A stretch of 64,000 nt of DNA from Cichorium intybus (GCA_023525715.1 CM042010.1:62276229-62340228); one strand, 5' to 3'. Counted from the stretch's first letter, positions 38,703-53,673 are shown. The notes: generated from the letters alone by a model not told the origin. Numbers and translations: made by a program.

Positions 38703-41617
38703 ATTGTTGCTATTCGCCAGAAATGGCTAGAAACATTATTTCTTTTAGTGCTTTGTATCGAGACGGTTTTGATTTTGGTTTTGATAATGGAAATATTTTG
38801 GTTTTCAAAAATGATTGTCTTTACTTTAAAGCATGTCCTACAAATGGTATTTATGAAACTATCGTGAGCATTAGAAGAAATAATAGCTTAATCTTAAATG
38901 TTGATTCAGATACATCCAAAAGTGTATTGGATAAATCATGTCTATGGCATTGTCGACTTGGCCATATAAACAAGAAACGCATCGCCAAACTCCAAGAGGA
39001 TGGGATTTTGGAATCATTCGACCTCAAGTCTGATGATGTATGTGAGTCTTGTTTATTAGGCAAGATGACAAAAGCACCATTCACAGGGAACTTTGAAAGA
39101 GGCAAGGATCTGTTGGACCTCATACACACTGATGTGTGTGGACCGTTCAGATCAGCCACAAGACATGGAGAAAGGTACTTCGTCACATTTACTGATGACT
39201 TCAGCAGATATGGGTATGTTTATTTGATTAAACATAAGTCTGAAACCTTCGAGGTGTTCAGAAGGTTTCAGAACGAAGTAGAGAATCAACGGGGCAAAAG
39301 GATTAAGATCCTCCGATCCGACAGGGGTGGAGAATATCTTAGTCAAGAATTCTACGATCATCTGGGGAACTGTGGAATTGTTTCACAGTTGACTCCTCCT
39401 GGAACACCACAACATAATGGTGTAGCTGAGAGGAGGAACCGAACATTACTTGATATGGTTCGGTCCATTATGAGTCGTGCTACGTTTCCAATCAGTTTCT
39501 GGGGCTATGCCTTGGAGACTGCAGCAAAAGTCCTAAACCTTGTACCAACTAAGAAGGTCAGCAAGACACCCTCTGAAATATGGAATGGGACTAAACCCTC
39601 ATTGGCGCATTTGAAAGTCTGGGGTTGTGAGGCTTACGTCCGTCGTGAAGCCATCGACAAACTAGAACCCAGATCAGAGAGGTGTTACTTTATTGGTTAT
39701 CCTGCGAGTTCTTTTGGGTATTTGTTTTACAAACCTTCTGAAAACAAGGTGATTGTTGCACGAAGGGCAGTCTTCCGAGAGAGGGAGCTGATACACCAAG
39801 AGGCCAGTGGGAGCCAAATTGATCTTGAGGAAATTCAAGAACCAACCAATAAAGGACCTGATGTTGGCACTAGCTCTCAATCAGAGGTTGAAAAACCTGT
39901 TGAGCCTCAGCCAAGTACAGCTGGGGAATCTGACATACCTCCACCTCCTGTCCGGAGATCTGATAGAGTACGTCATGCACCTGAATTTTATGGTTTACAT
40001 ATTACTGAAGGTGATGAGTCAATGGTAGGTGACGATGAACCTACCAGCTATCAGGAAGCAATGGCAGGCCCAGATGCTACCAAATGGAAGGAGGCTATGG
40101 AGAGCGAGATGAAATCCATGGATGATAACCAAGTTTGGAACTTGGTTGATCAAACACCTGGCCTTAAAACAGTTGGGTGTAAATGGGTCTTCAAGAAGAA
40201 GACAGACATGGATGGAAAAGTACACACATATAAAGCCAGACTGGTGGCAAAGGGTTATACTCAAACCCAAGGGATTGATTATGAGGAAACTTTTTCACCA
40301 GTGGCAATGATTAAATCTATCAGGATATTGTTTGCCATCGCAGCCTTTTATGACTACGAAATATGGCAAATGGATGTAAAAACCGCTTTCCTTAACGGAA
40401 AACTTTCAGAAGATGTGTATATGACACAACCAGAGGGTTTTGTACAGTCCAAATATCCCAATAGAGTGTGTAAACTTGTGAAGTCGATTTATGGACTCAA
40501 ACAAGCATCTCGCAGCTGGAATATCTGCTTCGATGAGAAGATCAAAGAGTTTGGATTTTCGAGAAGTGAAGATGAGCCATGTGTATATGTCAGAGCTAGT
40601 GGGAGTGCTGTTATCTTCCTTGTGCTGTATGTTGATGACATACTACTCATAGGAAACAATGTCCCAATGTTGCAAAGTGTTAAAACTTGGCTTGGGGATT
40701 GTTTTGCTATGAAAGACTTGGGAGAAGCGGCATACATACTTGGTATAAAGATCTATAGAGATAGATCTAGGCGACTCATTGGTTTAAGCCAGAGTACATA
40801 CATAGACAAAATCTTGAAAAGGTTCAAGATGCAGGATTCCAAGAAAGGATTCGTGCCTATGCAACGTGGTATGACATTGAGTAGAGACCAATGTCCTAGT
40901 TCTAGTGATGAACGAGAGAGAATGAGTCGAATCCCATATGCTTCAGCAATGGGATCGATCATGTATGCCATGTTATGTACAAGGCCTGACGTCTCTTGTG
41001 CCTTGAGTATGACGAGTCGTTATCAGGCCAATCCTGGTGAAAATCATTGGACCGCAGTCAAGAACATTCTTAAGTATCTTCGGAGGACGAAGGAAGTGTT
41101 CTTGGTCTATGGGGGCATGGAAGAACTCACTGTAAGTGGTTATAGTGATGCTAGCTTCCAAACCGATAGAGACGACTCCTGTTCGCAGTTAGGATTCGTG
41201 TTCTTACTGAATGGTGGGGCAGTAACTTGGAAGAGTACCAAGCAAGAAACAGTAGCTGATTCGACAACGGAGGCTGAGTATATTGCAGTTAATGAAGCTG
41301 CAAAGGAAGCCATGTGGATGAAGAAGTTCATCAGGGATCTCGGTGTTGTTCCTAGCATTGATGGTCCAGTTGAGATCTTCTGTGACAATGAGGGTGTAGT
41401 CGCCTTGGCGAAAGAACCCAGAGCTCACAAGCGCACAAGGCATATACACCGGAAGTACCATTATATCCGGAGGCTCGTTGAAGAAGGAGACATCATGATT
41501 AGTAGAGTTACATCAGAAGATAATCTTGCTGATCCATTCACTAAACCGCTATCCCAGGCCAAGCATGATTCTCATACTAGGTCGATGGGCATTAGATTTG
41601 CAAATCAGTTGGTTTAA
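38669..41617 (+). CDS. pol: Copia C pol: integrase, RT and RNase H
   Basis: This 982-codon frame carries the remaining polyprotein. Protease ends with YSPEMARNIIS. The pre-integrase zinc domain has LWHCRLGHIN and CESCLLGK. Integrase has HTDVCGPF, SDRGGEYLS and PQHNGVAERRNR with the D-D-E order intact. RT has CKWVFKKKTD, DVKTAFLNGKL, IYGLKQASR and YVDDILLIG. RNase H has YSDASF, STTEAEYIA, CDNEGVVAL and RHIHRKYHYIR, and the end is DNLADPFTKPL. All catalytic signatures are present. The listed ATG is only the first in this frame; translation would normally enter from gag, which lies in a different frame here. Confidence 0.93.
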   Translation: MLSTGFSINLLDCCYSPEMARNIISFSALYRDGFDFGFDNGNILVFKNDCLYFKACPTNGIYETIVSIRRNNSLILNVDSDTSKSVLDKSCLWHCRLGHINKKRIAKLQEDGILESFDLKSDDVCESCLLGKMTKAPFTGNFERGKDLLDLIHTDVCGPFRSATRHGERYFVTFTDDFSRYGYVYLIKHKSETFEVFRRFQNEVENQRGKRIKILRSDRGGEYLSQEFYDHLGNCGIVSQLTPPGTPQHNGVAERRNRTLLDMVRSIMSRATFPISFWGYALETAAKVLNLVPTKKVSKTPSEIWNGTKPSLAHLKVWGCEAYVRREAIDKLEPRSERCYFIGYPASSFGYLFYKPSENKVIVARRAVFRERELIHQEASGSQIDLEEIQEPTNKGPDVGTSSQSEVEKPVEPQPSTAGESDIPPPPVRRSDRVRHAPEFYGLHITEGDESMVGDDEPTSYQEAMAGPDATKWKEAMESEMKSMDDNQVWNLVDQTPGLKTVGCKWVFKKKTDMDGKVHTYKARLVAKGYTQTQGIDYEETFSPVAMIKSIRILFAIAAFYDYEIWQMDVKTAFLNGKLSEDVYMTQPEGFVQSKYPNRVCKLVKSIYGLKQASRSWNICFDEKIKEFGFSRSEDEPCVYVRASGSAVIFLVLYVDDILLIGNNVPMLQSVKTWLGDCFAMKDLGEAAYILGIKIYRDRSRRLIGLSQSTYIDKILKRFKMQDSKKGFVPMQRGMTLSRDQCPSSSDERERMSRIPYASAMGSIMYAMLCTRPDVSCALSMTSRYQANPGENHWTAVKNILKYLRRTKEVFLVYGGMEELTVSGYSDASFQTDRDDSCSQLGFVFLLNGGAVTWKSTKQETVADSTTEAEYIAVNEAAKEAMWMKKFIRDLGVVPSIDGPVEIFCDNEGVVALAKEPRAHKRTRHIHRKYHYIRRLVEEGDIMISRVTSEDNLADPFTKPLSQAKHDSHTRSMGIRFANQLV

Positions 41618-42498
41618 GTGTATTTAATTTAGTTTGATTTGTGTTTGGAACTCAAGCAATGTGAAACTCTATTTGTTTTGAAGATTATTATGTGGAGAAC
41701 TTAATATATGCATGAAGGCAGTCATTTCATTAGTTTATCATTGTGTTCCAATTTTGCATGTTTTATTGACTTCCTGAATAATTATTTTATTATTCAAAAC
41801 GTCCACAGTCGGTCATACTTTTGGGAGTAAGTATTGATTCAAGGCTGACATGAGGAATTAGTAAATTGTCCATAGAGATGGACATAGCATAGAGATGCGC
41901 TAATTCTCAAGTGTACTTAATAGGGATTAAGTATTGGAGTAACCTGTACTTAGAGATTACTTCATGGAATGTGTCACGAGTAATTCTAAGATGGTAATAT
42001 CTTATATTCTTCAAGCGGAGATGCATTGATTCTTAGTCCTGCAGTCTGTTATGTCTTGGTTTTCTCCAACGTTGTCCGTAACTGGCAGCCATACAGAGAA
42101 TGTCCAGATATGACATGATGAGTGAGCGAGATCCGTGTAGTCAAAGTTTATTTGTTCCTTCTGCCCTAACAGGAGAAGCGATATCCATGGGCCCCTCGAT
42201 GATTTGGTGTTGACAGCAAATGTACGGCCGTACTCGAACTGAATTGATATAGAATCAATAAGTGCAGTTTGTTGTGGTCATCACAAATCTCTATCGGGAA
42301 ACATAATCTTGAATGTTTGAGACTGACAGAATTCCATGTTAGACGTTCATATGGATATCTTGTAGAACAAAGGAATATTTGATCACTTGCCTAAGGGCTG
42401 TTTCATTAGATGAACACGGCATTTGTCTAGGATGACATACACCTTACTAGGTAAATGAATAGACCATACAGTTGTTATAACAAGTGCAAGTGGGAGAC
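41618..42498 (+). other. Copia C 3' untranslated region and purine tract
   Basis: The region between pol and the 3' LTR, about 880 bp, has no coding signal. It ends in AAGTGGGAGAC, the likely polypurine tract. Confidence 0.75.
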
Positions 42499-43141
42499 TG
42501 TTGGTTATATGCCCATCGTTATAACAAGTTGGTAATATTATTATAAATAGTAGGGTCCTTTTGGGTTACACGTAAGAGACGATTTAGCTAAAAGAGATCG
42601 AAAATAAACCTGAGGGGTTAAGTTTATTAATATATCAAAGTAAAGGTATATTAATTAGAAACTTAATGGTTAAGTTTATTAATATACCAAAGTAAAGGTA
42701 TATTAATTAGAAACTTAATAAGGATAAAGGACTAAAATGAAATATCCACAAAGGAGGGGATAAGGATGAGGAGCACTATAAATACAACCCTAGATCTGAG
42801 TTGTAAGGGCTACCAAAACCCTAATTTTCGTCACCCTCCTCCCACCCCTCGGTATACGGCCGATTTCTTTCAAAACCCTAGGTATTACGTGCTAAAACTT
42901 CAAGCAAAGGTATATACTACATCAACGGGTGCTGGATCGTTGTCTTGGGTGTGATTACATTAGAGGAGTTCTACTTTGGGCTCTCGTCATCCTAACAAAA
43001 TCAGATCTGAGATTTTAAAGGTATGTCTTGAACCCTCTTGATTTTACAGTTACAAAAGTGTGCATGATTCTGTGATTCTGGTTGAATGCGATTTAGATTT
43101 CTGTTTCCGCTGCGTTTGTTTTATGTTATCGTATTCCAACA
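42499..43141 (+). repeat. Copia C 3' LTR
   Basis: The 643-bp copy begins TGTTGG and ends CCAACA, with TATAAATA at 42777-42784. The right flank GTTGC is the target duplication. Confidence 0.93.
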
Positions 43142-43332
43142 GTTGCCACGTCATCAAGATTAGTTAAGGGTTAGTTTAGTCATTTGACATGTTAGCAATT
43201 GTTAGTTAGATCAGTTACAAGTCTGTTAGTATAGTTGAGAGGTTAGTATAAGATGTGAGCTATGTACTGTATTGAGATACAAGAAATACAATATACAAAA
43301 TTCAATCCTCTCTCTAAAACTAAATGTCTTCA
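43142..43332 (+). repeat. Copia D 5' LTR, right part
   Basis: It matches the 3' LTR from GTTGCCACGTC onward, with a few substitutions and a 12-bp deletion near the end, and runs directly into the primer site. Confidence 0.92.
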
Positions 43333-43628
43333 TGGTATCAGAGCAGTGAATCAGGCCTGGTTATCATTTCTCGAAGCAAGCTTCGAAGCTCAATTACTCC
43401 ATTAATGGCAATCACAAAGAAACAAGCTAGATCTGAAACAAGGTCTGAAACAGAGCATTTTTGTCCAAAGAGTAAAATTTCTTTCTTATTCTTCTTTCTT
43501 CACTAGTGTTTTTCTTTATTCTCTCGATTGTTTTTCTTTGATTAACACACTGATTTAAGATTGCTCTTAAATCAATTTTTCGTTTCTTATCATGTATTTC
43601 AACAACTTATCCTTGTTCATAAGTTGAA
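43333..43628 (+). other. Copia D primer site and leader
   Basis: TGGTATCAGAGC (43333-43344) follows the LTR without a gap. The rest of the leader, about 280 bp, is non-coding and contains AAGCTAGATCTGAAACAAGG with a near-repeat GTCTGAAACAGAG. Confidence 0.9.
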
Positions 43629-44816
43629 ATGGCCGAATCAACCTCTACTCCCACTTCTTCGTCTCAATTACCACCAATTACTAATATCTCTAATTTTGTT
43701 TCTGTCAAACTAAATAAAGACAATTATTTGGTCTGGAAACATCAGATTTCTTCTGTTTTTGAATCACTTGATTTGATACGATTCATTGATGGAACATCTC
43801 TACAGCCTTCTGTTAATAGTGCAGAGTACAAAACATGGAATAAGCTGAACAAATATGTTGAAATTTGTATAAATGCAACTTTAAGTTCATCAATAGCTCA
43901 TGTTGCAGTCGGCACAAAAACAGCTTATGAGTTGTGGAAGAAGTTACAGTGCTTATTTGCACAACAAATCTCTGCTAAGAGAATTCAACTTCAAACGAGG
44001 CTTCATCAAATCAAACAAGGCACAAGGAAAATTGATGAATATTGTAATGAAATTAGTACAATTTCTCAATCTCTTGCTTCTATTGGAATTCAGATTGATG
44101 AATCAGATATGGTAATTCATGCTCTTACTGGATTGAATCAAGACTACAAAGTTATTGCTGTCAATATTGAGAATGCAACAGAGTTACCTTCCTTTATGGA
44201 ACTCACATCTAAGCTGCTAGTATACGAACATAGATTATTAAGAGAATCTCAAGATAACTCCACTGTTGAAGTTTCAGGTATGGTTACATCCAAAACTGCT
44301 CCACATTTAGTTCAAAACTCAAATACAAATGGAGGTAAAGCAAATGTCAATCTTGGTAATAATTGTCAAATATGCCACAAAGATGGTCACATGGCATCTA
44401 AATGCTTCTGGAGGTTTGACAATGGAGCAAACAGAGGTAGAGGAAGGCAAAACTATACAGGAAATCGTGGTAATAGAGGTTCATTTCGTGGTGGAAGATA
44501 TTTTAGAGGAGGAAATGGTAATAGAGGGGGCCGGAATAATAATTTTGGTGGTTCATACACTTATGGTGATAATAACAATACTTATGGAGGTCATATTGCT
44601 TCTTTTCCAAATACGAACTGCAGTCTTCCTATGATTCAAGTTCAAATGCATCATGGAATTCTTTTTCTCCCTCCTCAAACTCATTTTCTGACCCAGGGGT
44701 AAATGGGTCATTTTACAATAGTGGCAGTTCAAATGGATTTAATTGTCCCCCAAATCCTAATTTTTCCCCAAATTCTTGGAATTCAAATAATTCTTCTAGT
44801 TCTGAAGCAGGTTTTG
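43629..44816 (+). pseudogene. gag: Copia D gag, frameshifted
   Basis: From MAESTSTPTSSSQ (43629) the frame encodes a copia gag. It has VKLNKDNYLVWKHQI, then a UBN2-type domain with TAYELWKKL and RLHQIKQGTRKIDEYCNEI, then a knuckle CQICHKDGHMASKC at about residues 247-260, then a Gly/Arg/Asn-rich tail. Near 44620-44635 similarity jumps to another frame that reads SYDSSSNASWNSF and continues to the solo LTR at 44817. The first frame stops at 44700-44702. One small indel accounts for the shift. The sequence resumes at 46020 after the solo LTR. Confidence 0.85.
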
Positions 44817-46014
44817 TGTTGTCGCCATTTTAGTCTAAGTAAATTGCGGAATAAGAAAGATTGAATACTTAGAATGGATCTTTCGCCCAACAATAAACGA
44901 TGATATATAAATAAATTAAGTGCAAAAATATAAAGGAACGTTGCGGAAAATATAAATGACATGAAACGTAAAGTTGCGGAATATTAAATAAATCGTAAAG
45001 AACAAGTGCGGAAATTAAAAGACAATAATTAAACAATATAATGTAATTCGTATTTTTCATTGATAATAAGAAATGTGTTACATATTGGAAATTAAACTCA
45101 AACACAATTCCTAGTCTAAGATGAATTACATTAAGATCTAGAAAGAAAGAGAAGATAGAAAAGAGAGAAAAGATAGAAGAGATAGAAGGGATAGAAGGGG
45201 AGATATGGAGTGTATAAAGGGTGTTCTTGATGTTCTTGAGGTGGCTGGAGAGAATTCTCCAGCCCCTCCTCCAATTCCTTTATACTACAATGGAGTGATA
45301 GTTTCTCTCCAAGTCTCACAAAACTCACAATAAAACTCATGACCCAAGCCTCCTATTTATAGGAGGAGAAGATATTACAAGTACAACTAAAAATAATAAA
45401 CTATTACAAAAGTATAATTTAACAGCTGGCTAAAATAATCTAAGTCTTGAGCTTCCTGGTCTTCACCCGCTGTGTACTTTCGTTGCTGAACGGATCAGCA
45501 CTGGTATTTTCTGATCCGTATTTTCTGAATTGTCGTTTCTGAATTGTCGGAATTTCTGAAACGTATTTACTGAACCGTTGGAATTTCGGATCCTCACCAA
45601 GTTCGGATCCTCAATGCGGGTTCTGAAGTTGGTTGCTGGTGTTCGGAACGGCCTCGCTATATTACTTTCAGAACCTTGTCCTTCTCGGAACACACCATTG
45701 CTGAATGACCTTCGGTGCCAAGTGTTGAAACTGATTCGGAATCGACCACTGCTGAATTGCCATCGGTATTCCACTTCTGATCAGGGTTCGGAACATGCAT
45801 CTTCGGAATGAGCTGGTTCAGAGCACATGAGTTCGGAGCATGTTGGTTTCAGAACTCTTGATTTCGGAACTTGTGATTTCGGAATGTGTTCAGCAGTCGG
45901 ATTTTCTGAATATTTATTTTCTGACCCAAACTTGGATTCTCCAAGTTTGGTCCTCTATTGCTGAAAGTTCCTAAGTTCCTCAATCACTCAACATCTTCCG
46001 CATTTACACTAACA
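44817..46014 (-). mobile_element. Solo LTR inside copia D gag
   Basis: This 1,198-bp sequence begins TGTT and ends AACA and is flanked by the duplication TTTTG (44812-44816 and 46015-46019). It has no coding region and interrupts copia D between gag and protease, which marks it as a solo LTR left by recombination. I orient it leftwards because TATAAATAGG is read on the minus strand near 45355; the box is nearly palindromic, so orientation is uncertain. The left half is A-rich and the right half carries a dense TTCNGAA array. Confidence 0.85.
45520..45915. promoter_or_regulatory. TTCNGAA word array in the solo LTR
   Basis: I count thirteen exact TTCNGAA words (TTCTGAA, TTCGGAA, TTCAGAA) in about 400 bp, together with several near matches such as TTCGGAT and TTCGGAG. 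The word is self-complementary around N. The composition looks like clustered protein-binding sites or a degenerate short-period repeat. Confidence 0.55.
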
Positions 46015-46019
46015 TTTTG

Positions 46020-47839
46020 GACCAGAACACTTTGCTAACTGGGCTTCTACCATTAGCACGCAAAGTAAACCAAAATATTGGGCACCTCCTCATGCTTACG
46101 CTGCTAGTATTGAAAGAAGTTCTTTGGCTGACATCTGTGATTCTGTTGAGTCATGGTTGCCTGATTCTGGAGCAACAGCTCACATGACGTTTGATCCTCA
46201 GCTTGTTCAAAATGCAAAAGTCTATACCGGAAAAGATAGGGTCATTTTTGGAAATGGTATGGCCTTAACCATAACTCATATTGGTCATTATAATCTCAAG
46301 CTTTCCAACTACATTTTACATCTTGAAAATGTTTTATTAGTACCAGAAATTAAGAAGAGTCTTTTGTCTATTCCTCAACTTGTTCGTGATAATCCTTGTG
46401 TTGTCTCTTTTTCATATTTTGGTTTTTTGATACAGACTCTGTCAGGCCAGCTTCTTCATCACATTCCTCTCAGCATGTATAATGTCTATGGACTTTCTGC
46501 AGCTTCTGTTAGTCGTTCCTCTTCTTCACAAGCTCAGCTATGGCATAGTCGCCTTGGTCATTCTGGAATTTATGTTATTCAAAAACTTTCCTTGTTCAAT
46601 AAAGACAGCATGTCAGTTCCTTGTAATGCTTGTAATGTGTCTAAAATCACTAAAAAGCCATTTGATTCTCATGTAATACATTCTGTTTCTCCTTTTCATA
46701 TTGTTCACTGTGACATATGGGGTCCTACCCCTTTGCTATCTAGAAATGGTTTTCGTTATTTTGCTACATTTATTGATGATTATAGCAGATTTGTGTGGCT
46801 TTATGCTCTTAAAAATCGATCACAAGTATTTGAAGCGTTCACTCATTTCAAAACTCATGTTGAGAATCTTCTTTCTTTTAAAATTACAATTTTTCAATGT
46901 GATGGAGCTCCTGAACTCATTAAAGGTGCCATGTCTAAATATTTGGCAAGTTGTGGTATATCCTATCGTATCTCCTGTCCCTATTCTCCACAGCAAAATG
47001 GTATTGCTGAAAGGAAAAATAGACATCTGTCAGACATGGCTTTAACACTGTTGTCTCATGCAAAATTATCAAAATTCTTTTAGACAGATGCATTTTCTAC
47101 AGCTGCTTATCTCATTAACAGCCTACCTTCTCCCATTCTAAATCATAAGTCCCTTTTTGAGATTCTCTTTCACAAGTATCCTGATTATTCAATGCTTAAA
47201 ACTTTTGGCTGTCTATGCTATCCTTATCTGGGACATTTACGAGATGATAAGCTGTCTTCTAAATCTATTCCATGTTTATTTCTTGGATATGCTCCAAATC
47301 ATAAAGGCTATATTTGTTTTGATCCTGCCACTTCCAAAGTTTATTATAACAAACATGTCACGTTTCATGAATCTACTTTTCCTTCTGTGACACAGTTTTC
47401 AAATACCTAATCCTCATCGACTTCTACTTCAGCTACTATTCCTATTCTATCTGATTTATATACTCAACAGTCTCTTTCACAGCTTCCGTCTGTCTCGTTG
47501 GACATGCCTTTAACTACTACATCTCCACAGTCTTCTCCTATACATCAACCGTCTCCAAATCAATCATCTGTCTCATCCTCTACTTCTTCCTCTTCTCAAC
47601 AACCACTACCTCCACCTCCATCACTTCTTGTTGTTTCTACTCATCCTATGACAACAAGGTCTTGTGATGCCTCTAGAAAGCCAAGAACTTTTCCAGATCA
47701 TGAGGTTTATGTTGAAAAATCTTTGAGTTCTCCTGATAAGGAACCTCCAACATATATTCAAGCTAAAAAGTGGCCTGAATGGTGTGCAGCTATGGATGCC
47801 GAGCTTGATGCTCTTAAGTGTAACAAAACTTGGGACTAA
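46020..47839 (+). pseudogene. pol: Copia D protease and integrase, with stops
   Basis: The frame carries protease WLPDSGATAHMT (catalytic Asp-Ser-Gly), pre-integrase LWHSRLGHSG with CNACNVSK, and integrase with HCDIWGPT, QCDGAPEL and PQQNGIAERKNR. The usual second-site DNG/E wording is DGAPE here. In-frame stops occur at 47081-47083 (TAG, where tryptophan is usual), 47408-47410 (TAA) and 47837-47839 (TAA). The segment after the second stop is the Ser/Pro-rich hinge followed by PMTTRS. The pieces stay in one frame, so only point mutations broke it. Confidence 0.9.
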
Positions 47840-49285
47840 GTTTTTCCTCCTCTAAATTCCAATGTTGTGGGTTGTAAATGGGTGTATAGAATTAAAAGAA
47901 ATTCAGATGGGACTATAAGTCGGTACAAAGCTCATCTAGTAGCCAAAGAATACTCTCAAACTGAATGTATTGACTATTCTGAGACATTTAGTCCAGTTGT
48001 AAAGCCTACTACTATTCGAACTATTCTGTCAGTTACTTTTTCAAGGGAATGGGACATAAGACAAGTTGATGTGAATAATACTTTTTTGCATGGTGATTTA
48101 TCCGAAACTGTGTATATGTTACAGCCTCCTGGTTATGCAGATCCATGCAAGCCTCATCATGTGTGTCTGCTTAAAAAGGCCCTCTATGGACTTAAACAAG
48201 CCCCACGATCATGGTTTGCCAAGTTGTCAAATGCATTGTGCAGTTTTGGGTTCAAACGGTGTCTTTCTGATACTTCTCTCTTTGTTTTTCAAACTTCCAC
48301 TGAGATTTGCTATGTTTTGGTTTATGTTGATGATATAATCATCACTGGAAGTTGTTCAAATTTTGTCTCAAGGTTAATAACTCAGCTTAATTCTAAATTT
48401 GCTCTTAAAGATTTGGGAAAGTTAAGTCAATTTTTAGGGGTTCAAACAACTTTTACTCCCACTTGTTTGCATTTGAGTCAAGAAAGATATGTTCTTGACT
48501 TACTTGAGAAAACTGGCCTTCGTGATTGCAAGTCTCTTCCAACCCCTGTTTCACCTAGCAGACAATTGTCTCGACCTTCTGGTGTTGCTTTGTCTGATCC
48601 GGCTCTTTATAGAAGTACTGTAGGATCCTTACAATATCTGGTTATTACCAGACCTGAGATAGCTTATGCTATGAGTAAAGTATCTCAATTTATGCATCGA
48701 CCAACTGATCGTCATTGGATGGCAGTAAAAAGGATTCTACGATATCTACATGGCACACTTACTCATGGTCTTCTTATAAGAAAGTCTTTGGATTTCAATT
48801 TACATGCTTATTCCGATGCTGACTGGGCAGGTTGCCCTGATGATAGAAGATCAACCACAGGATATGCAGTGTATATTGGAGGAAATCTTGTTAGCTGGAG
48901 TTCTAAAAAGCAACAAACTATCGCTCGTTCTAGTACAGAAGCTGAGTATAGAGCTATTGTTCATACTGTTGTAGAGTTAACTTGGATAATTTCTCTCTTA
49001 AAGGAATTACATGTGCCAATTCTAACCTCTCCAATGTTGTGGTGTGATAATCTGGGTGCAACTTATTTAGCAGCAAATCCTGTGTTTCACCAACGAACGA
49101 AACATATTGAAATTGATCTACACTTCATTCGTGATATGGTGTTGGCTAAGAAGTTAACTATTGCTTATGTTCCTAGTATGTTGCAACCTGCTGATATACT
49201 AACTAAAGGGCTTCCCGTTCCACGTTTTACTTCCTTATGTTCCAAGCCGTGTGTCTCTACCGTGGCTCAGCTTGAGGGGGGATGA
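47840..49285 (+). pseudogene. pol: Copia D RT and RNase H
   Basis: This open segment carries the C-terminal half of the polyprotein: GCKWVYRIKRN, DVNNTFLHGDL, LYGLKQAPR and YVDDIIITG of RT, then RNase H with YSDADWAGC, SSTEAEYRA, CDNLGATYL and KHIEIDLHFIRD, ending QPADILTKGLP. It has no internal stop, so this half is still intact, but it lies behind stops in the integrase part. The stop codon TGA (49283-49285) is formed by the first three bases of the 3' LTR. Confidence 0.92.
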
Positions 49286-49498
49286 TAGCATATATAGTTG
49301 CCACGTCAGCAAGATTAGTTAAGGGTTAGTTTAGTCATTTGACATTTTAGCAATTGTTAGTTAGATCAGTTACAAGTCTGTTAGTATAGTTGAGAGGTTA
49401 GTATAAGATGTGAGCTATGTACTGTATTGAGATACAAGAAATACAATATACAAAATTCAATTCTCTCTAAATTCTCTCTCTAAAACTAAATGTATTCA
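49283..49498 (+). repeat. Copia D 3' LTR
   Basis: The 216-bp LTR begins TGATAGCATATATAG after the purine tract GAGGGGGGA and ends TGTATTCA. The target duplication AGAGT follows. Confidence 0.95.
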
Positions 49499-49524
49499 AG
49501 AGTAATTAGGGATTTAGGGTTTTG

Positions 49525-52020
<2,496 letters not shown>

Positions 52021-52039
52021 CGGCAGTTTGGGGAAAAAT

Positions 52040-52640
52040 ATTGGAAGTACAATGCATATGTACATATGTGGATATTTCTCATATGTGTACATATAAATAC
52101 ACAGGCACATATATGCATATATGCAGATGTGCCTAAATACATATATGCATAGATGTATGCATATGTGCATATATCCATATTTTCCTAAACACGTATATCA
52201 ATGTTTGTGCATATGTTTGTTAAAGAGCAAATACATGTGCATAAAAATATATGCACATTTGTATATGCATTTATGTTTATTGTTCAAATCTGAATACATG
52301 TGTACAAAGGTATGTAGACATGTGCATAAATGCATATGTGCATATGTATATAAATGCATATGTGCATATAGACATAAATGCATATGTGCATATGTGCAAT
52401 AGCGTGTGTATATGTGTGTAAATGTGCATATGTATGTTCAAATGTGAGTATATATTCAAAAACATTTATGCATATGTGTATTAAACGTATGTGCACATAT
52501 GCATATGTATATCAATTTGTTCATGTACACATGTATGCATATTTTGCATATATACATAAATAGATGTGTATTTGTTCATATGCGTATATACATGTATATA
52601 TTTATTTTAATGTTTTTGAATATATATTTATATCAATTTT
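52040..52640. repeat. Imperfect GCATATGTGCATAT repeat region
   Basis: ATGCATATGTGCATATAT-like words recur with variation over about 600 bp. They produce open frames rich in His, Met, Tyr, Ile and Cys on both strands, which are not genes. Confidence 0.8.
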
Positions 52641-53323
<683 letters not shown>

Positions 53324-53391
53324 CAAGTTAAGGATGAATCCGATTACATGAGTCGTAATATACTACAGCTACGCTAGGTATATCAAGCTTA

Positions 53392-53673
53392 CTACAGTTC
53401 TTCGTGGCCAACCCTTCGCCGAGGAGACTGCATAGAGACTAGACCCACACCCGCAACCGGCAAACCACGGTGCATAGCACACACCCACCCCGTAAGGACG
53501 CCCTGCAGGCAATTGACTGGGTAAACCCAGCCTCGGGTACACACAACACCGTCTAGCACAAAGGCTACAAGCGGGGCATTAATATCTTTAGCCACCACTT
53601 GCACTCGGCAAGGTTCGAACCCACAACCTCGCATACGCGAGGCAGGAGTCTTACCCGCCAAGACCACCGCTAA

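Larger units (their letters stand above)
35528..43141 (+). mobile_element. Copia C inserted in the copia D LTR
   Basis: Two 643-bp LTRs (35528-36170 and 42499-43141) flank a 6.3 kb interior with a long leader, gag and pol. The target duplication is GTTAC on the left and GTTGC on the right, so one base has since mutated. By eye the LTRs differ at about five positions, four of which are C/T or G/A, with a further difference at the last base. The element is complete in layout but has a frameshift between gag and pol in the protease region. It shares lineage features with copia E at the right end of the window. Confidence 0.92.
35509..49498 (+). mobile_element. Copia D, host of copia C and a solo LTR
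   Basis: Copia D is bounded by the duplication AGAGT (35504-35508 and 49499-49503). Its 5' LTR was split 19 bp from its left end by copia C. The right part of that LTR (43142-43332), primer site, gag, pol and 3' LTR (49283-49498) follow. Without copia C and the solo LTR inside gag it is about 5.2 kb. The LTRs are short (about 216 bp) and differ by a few bases and one 12-bp indel. Three in-frame stops and a gag frameshift disable it. Confidence 0.92.
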
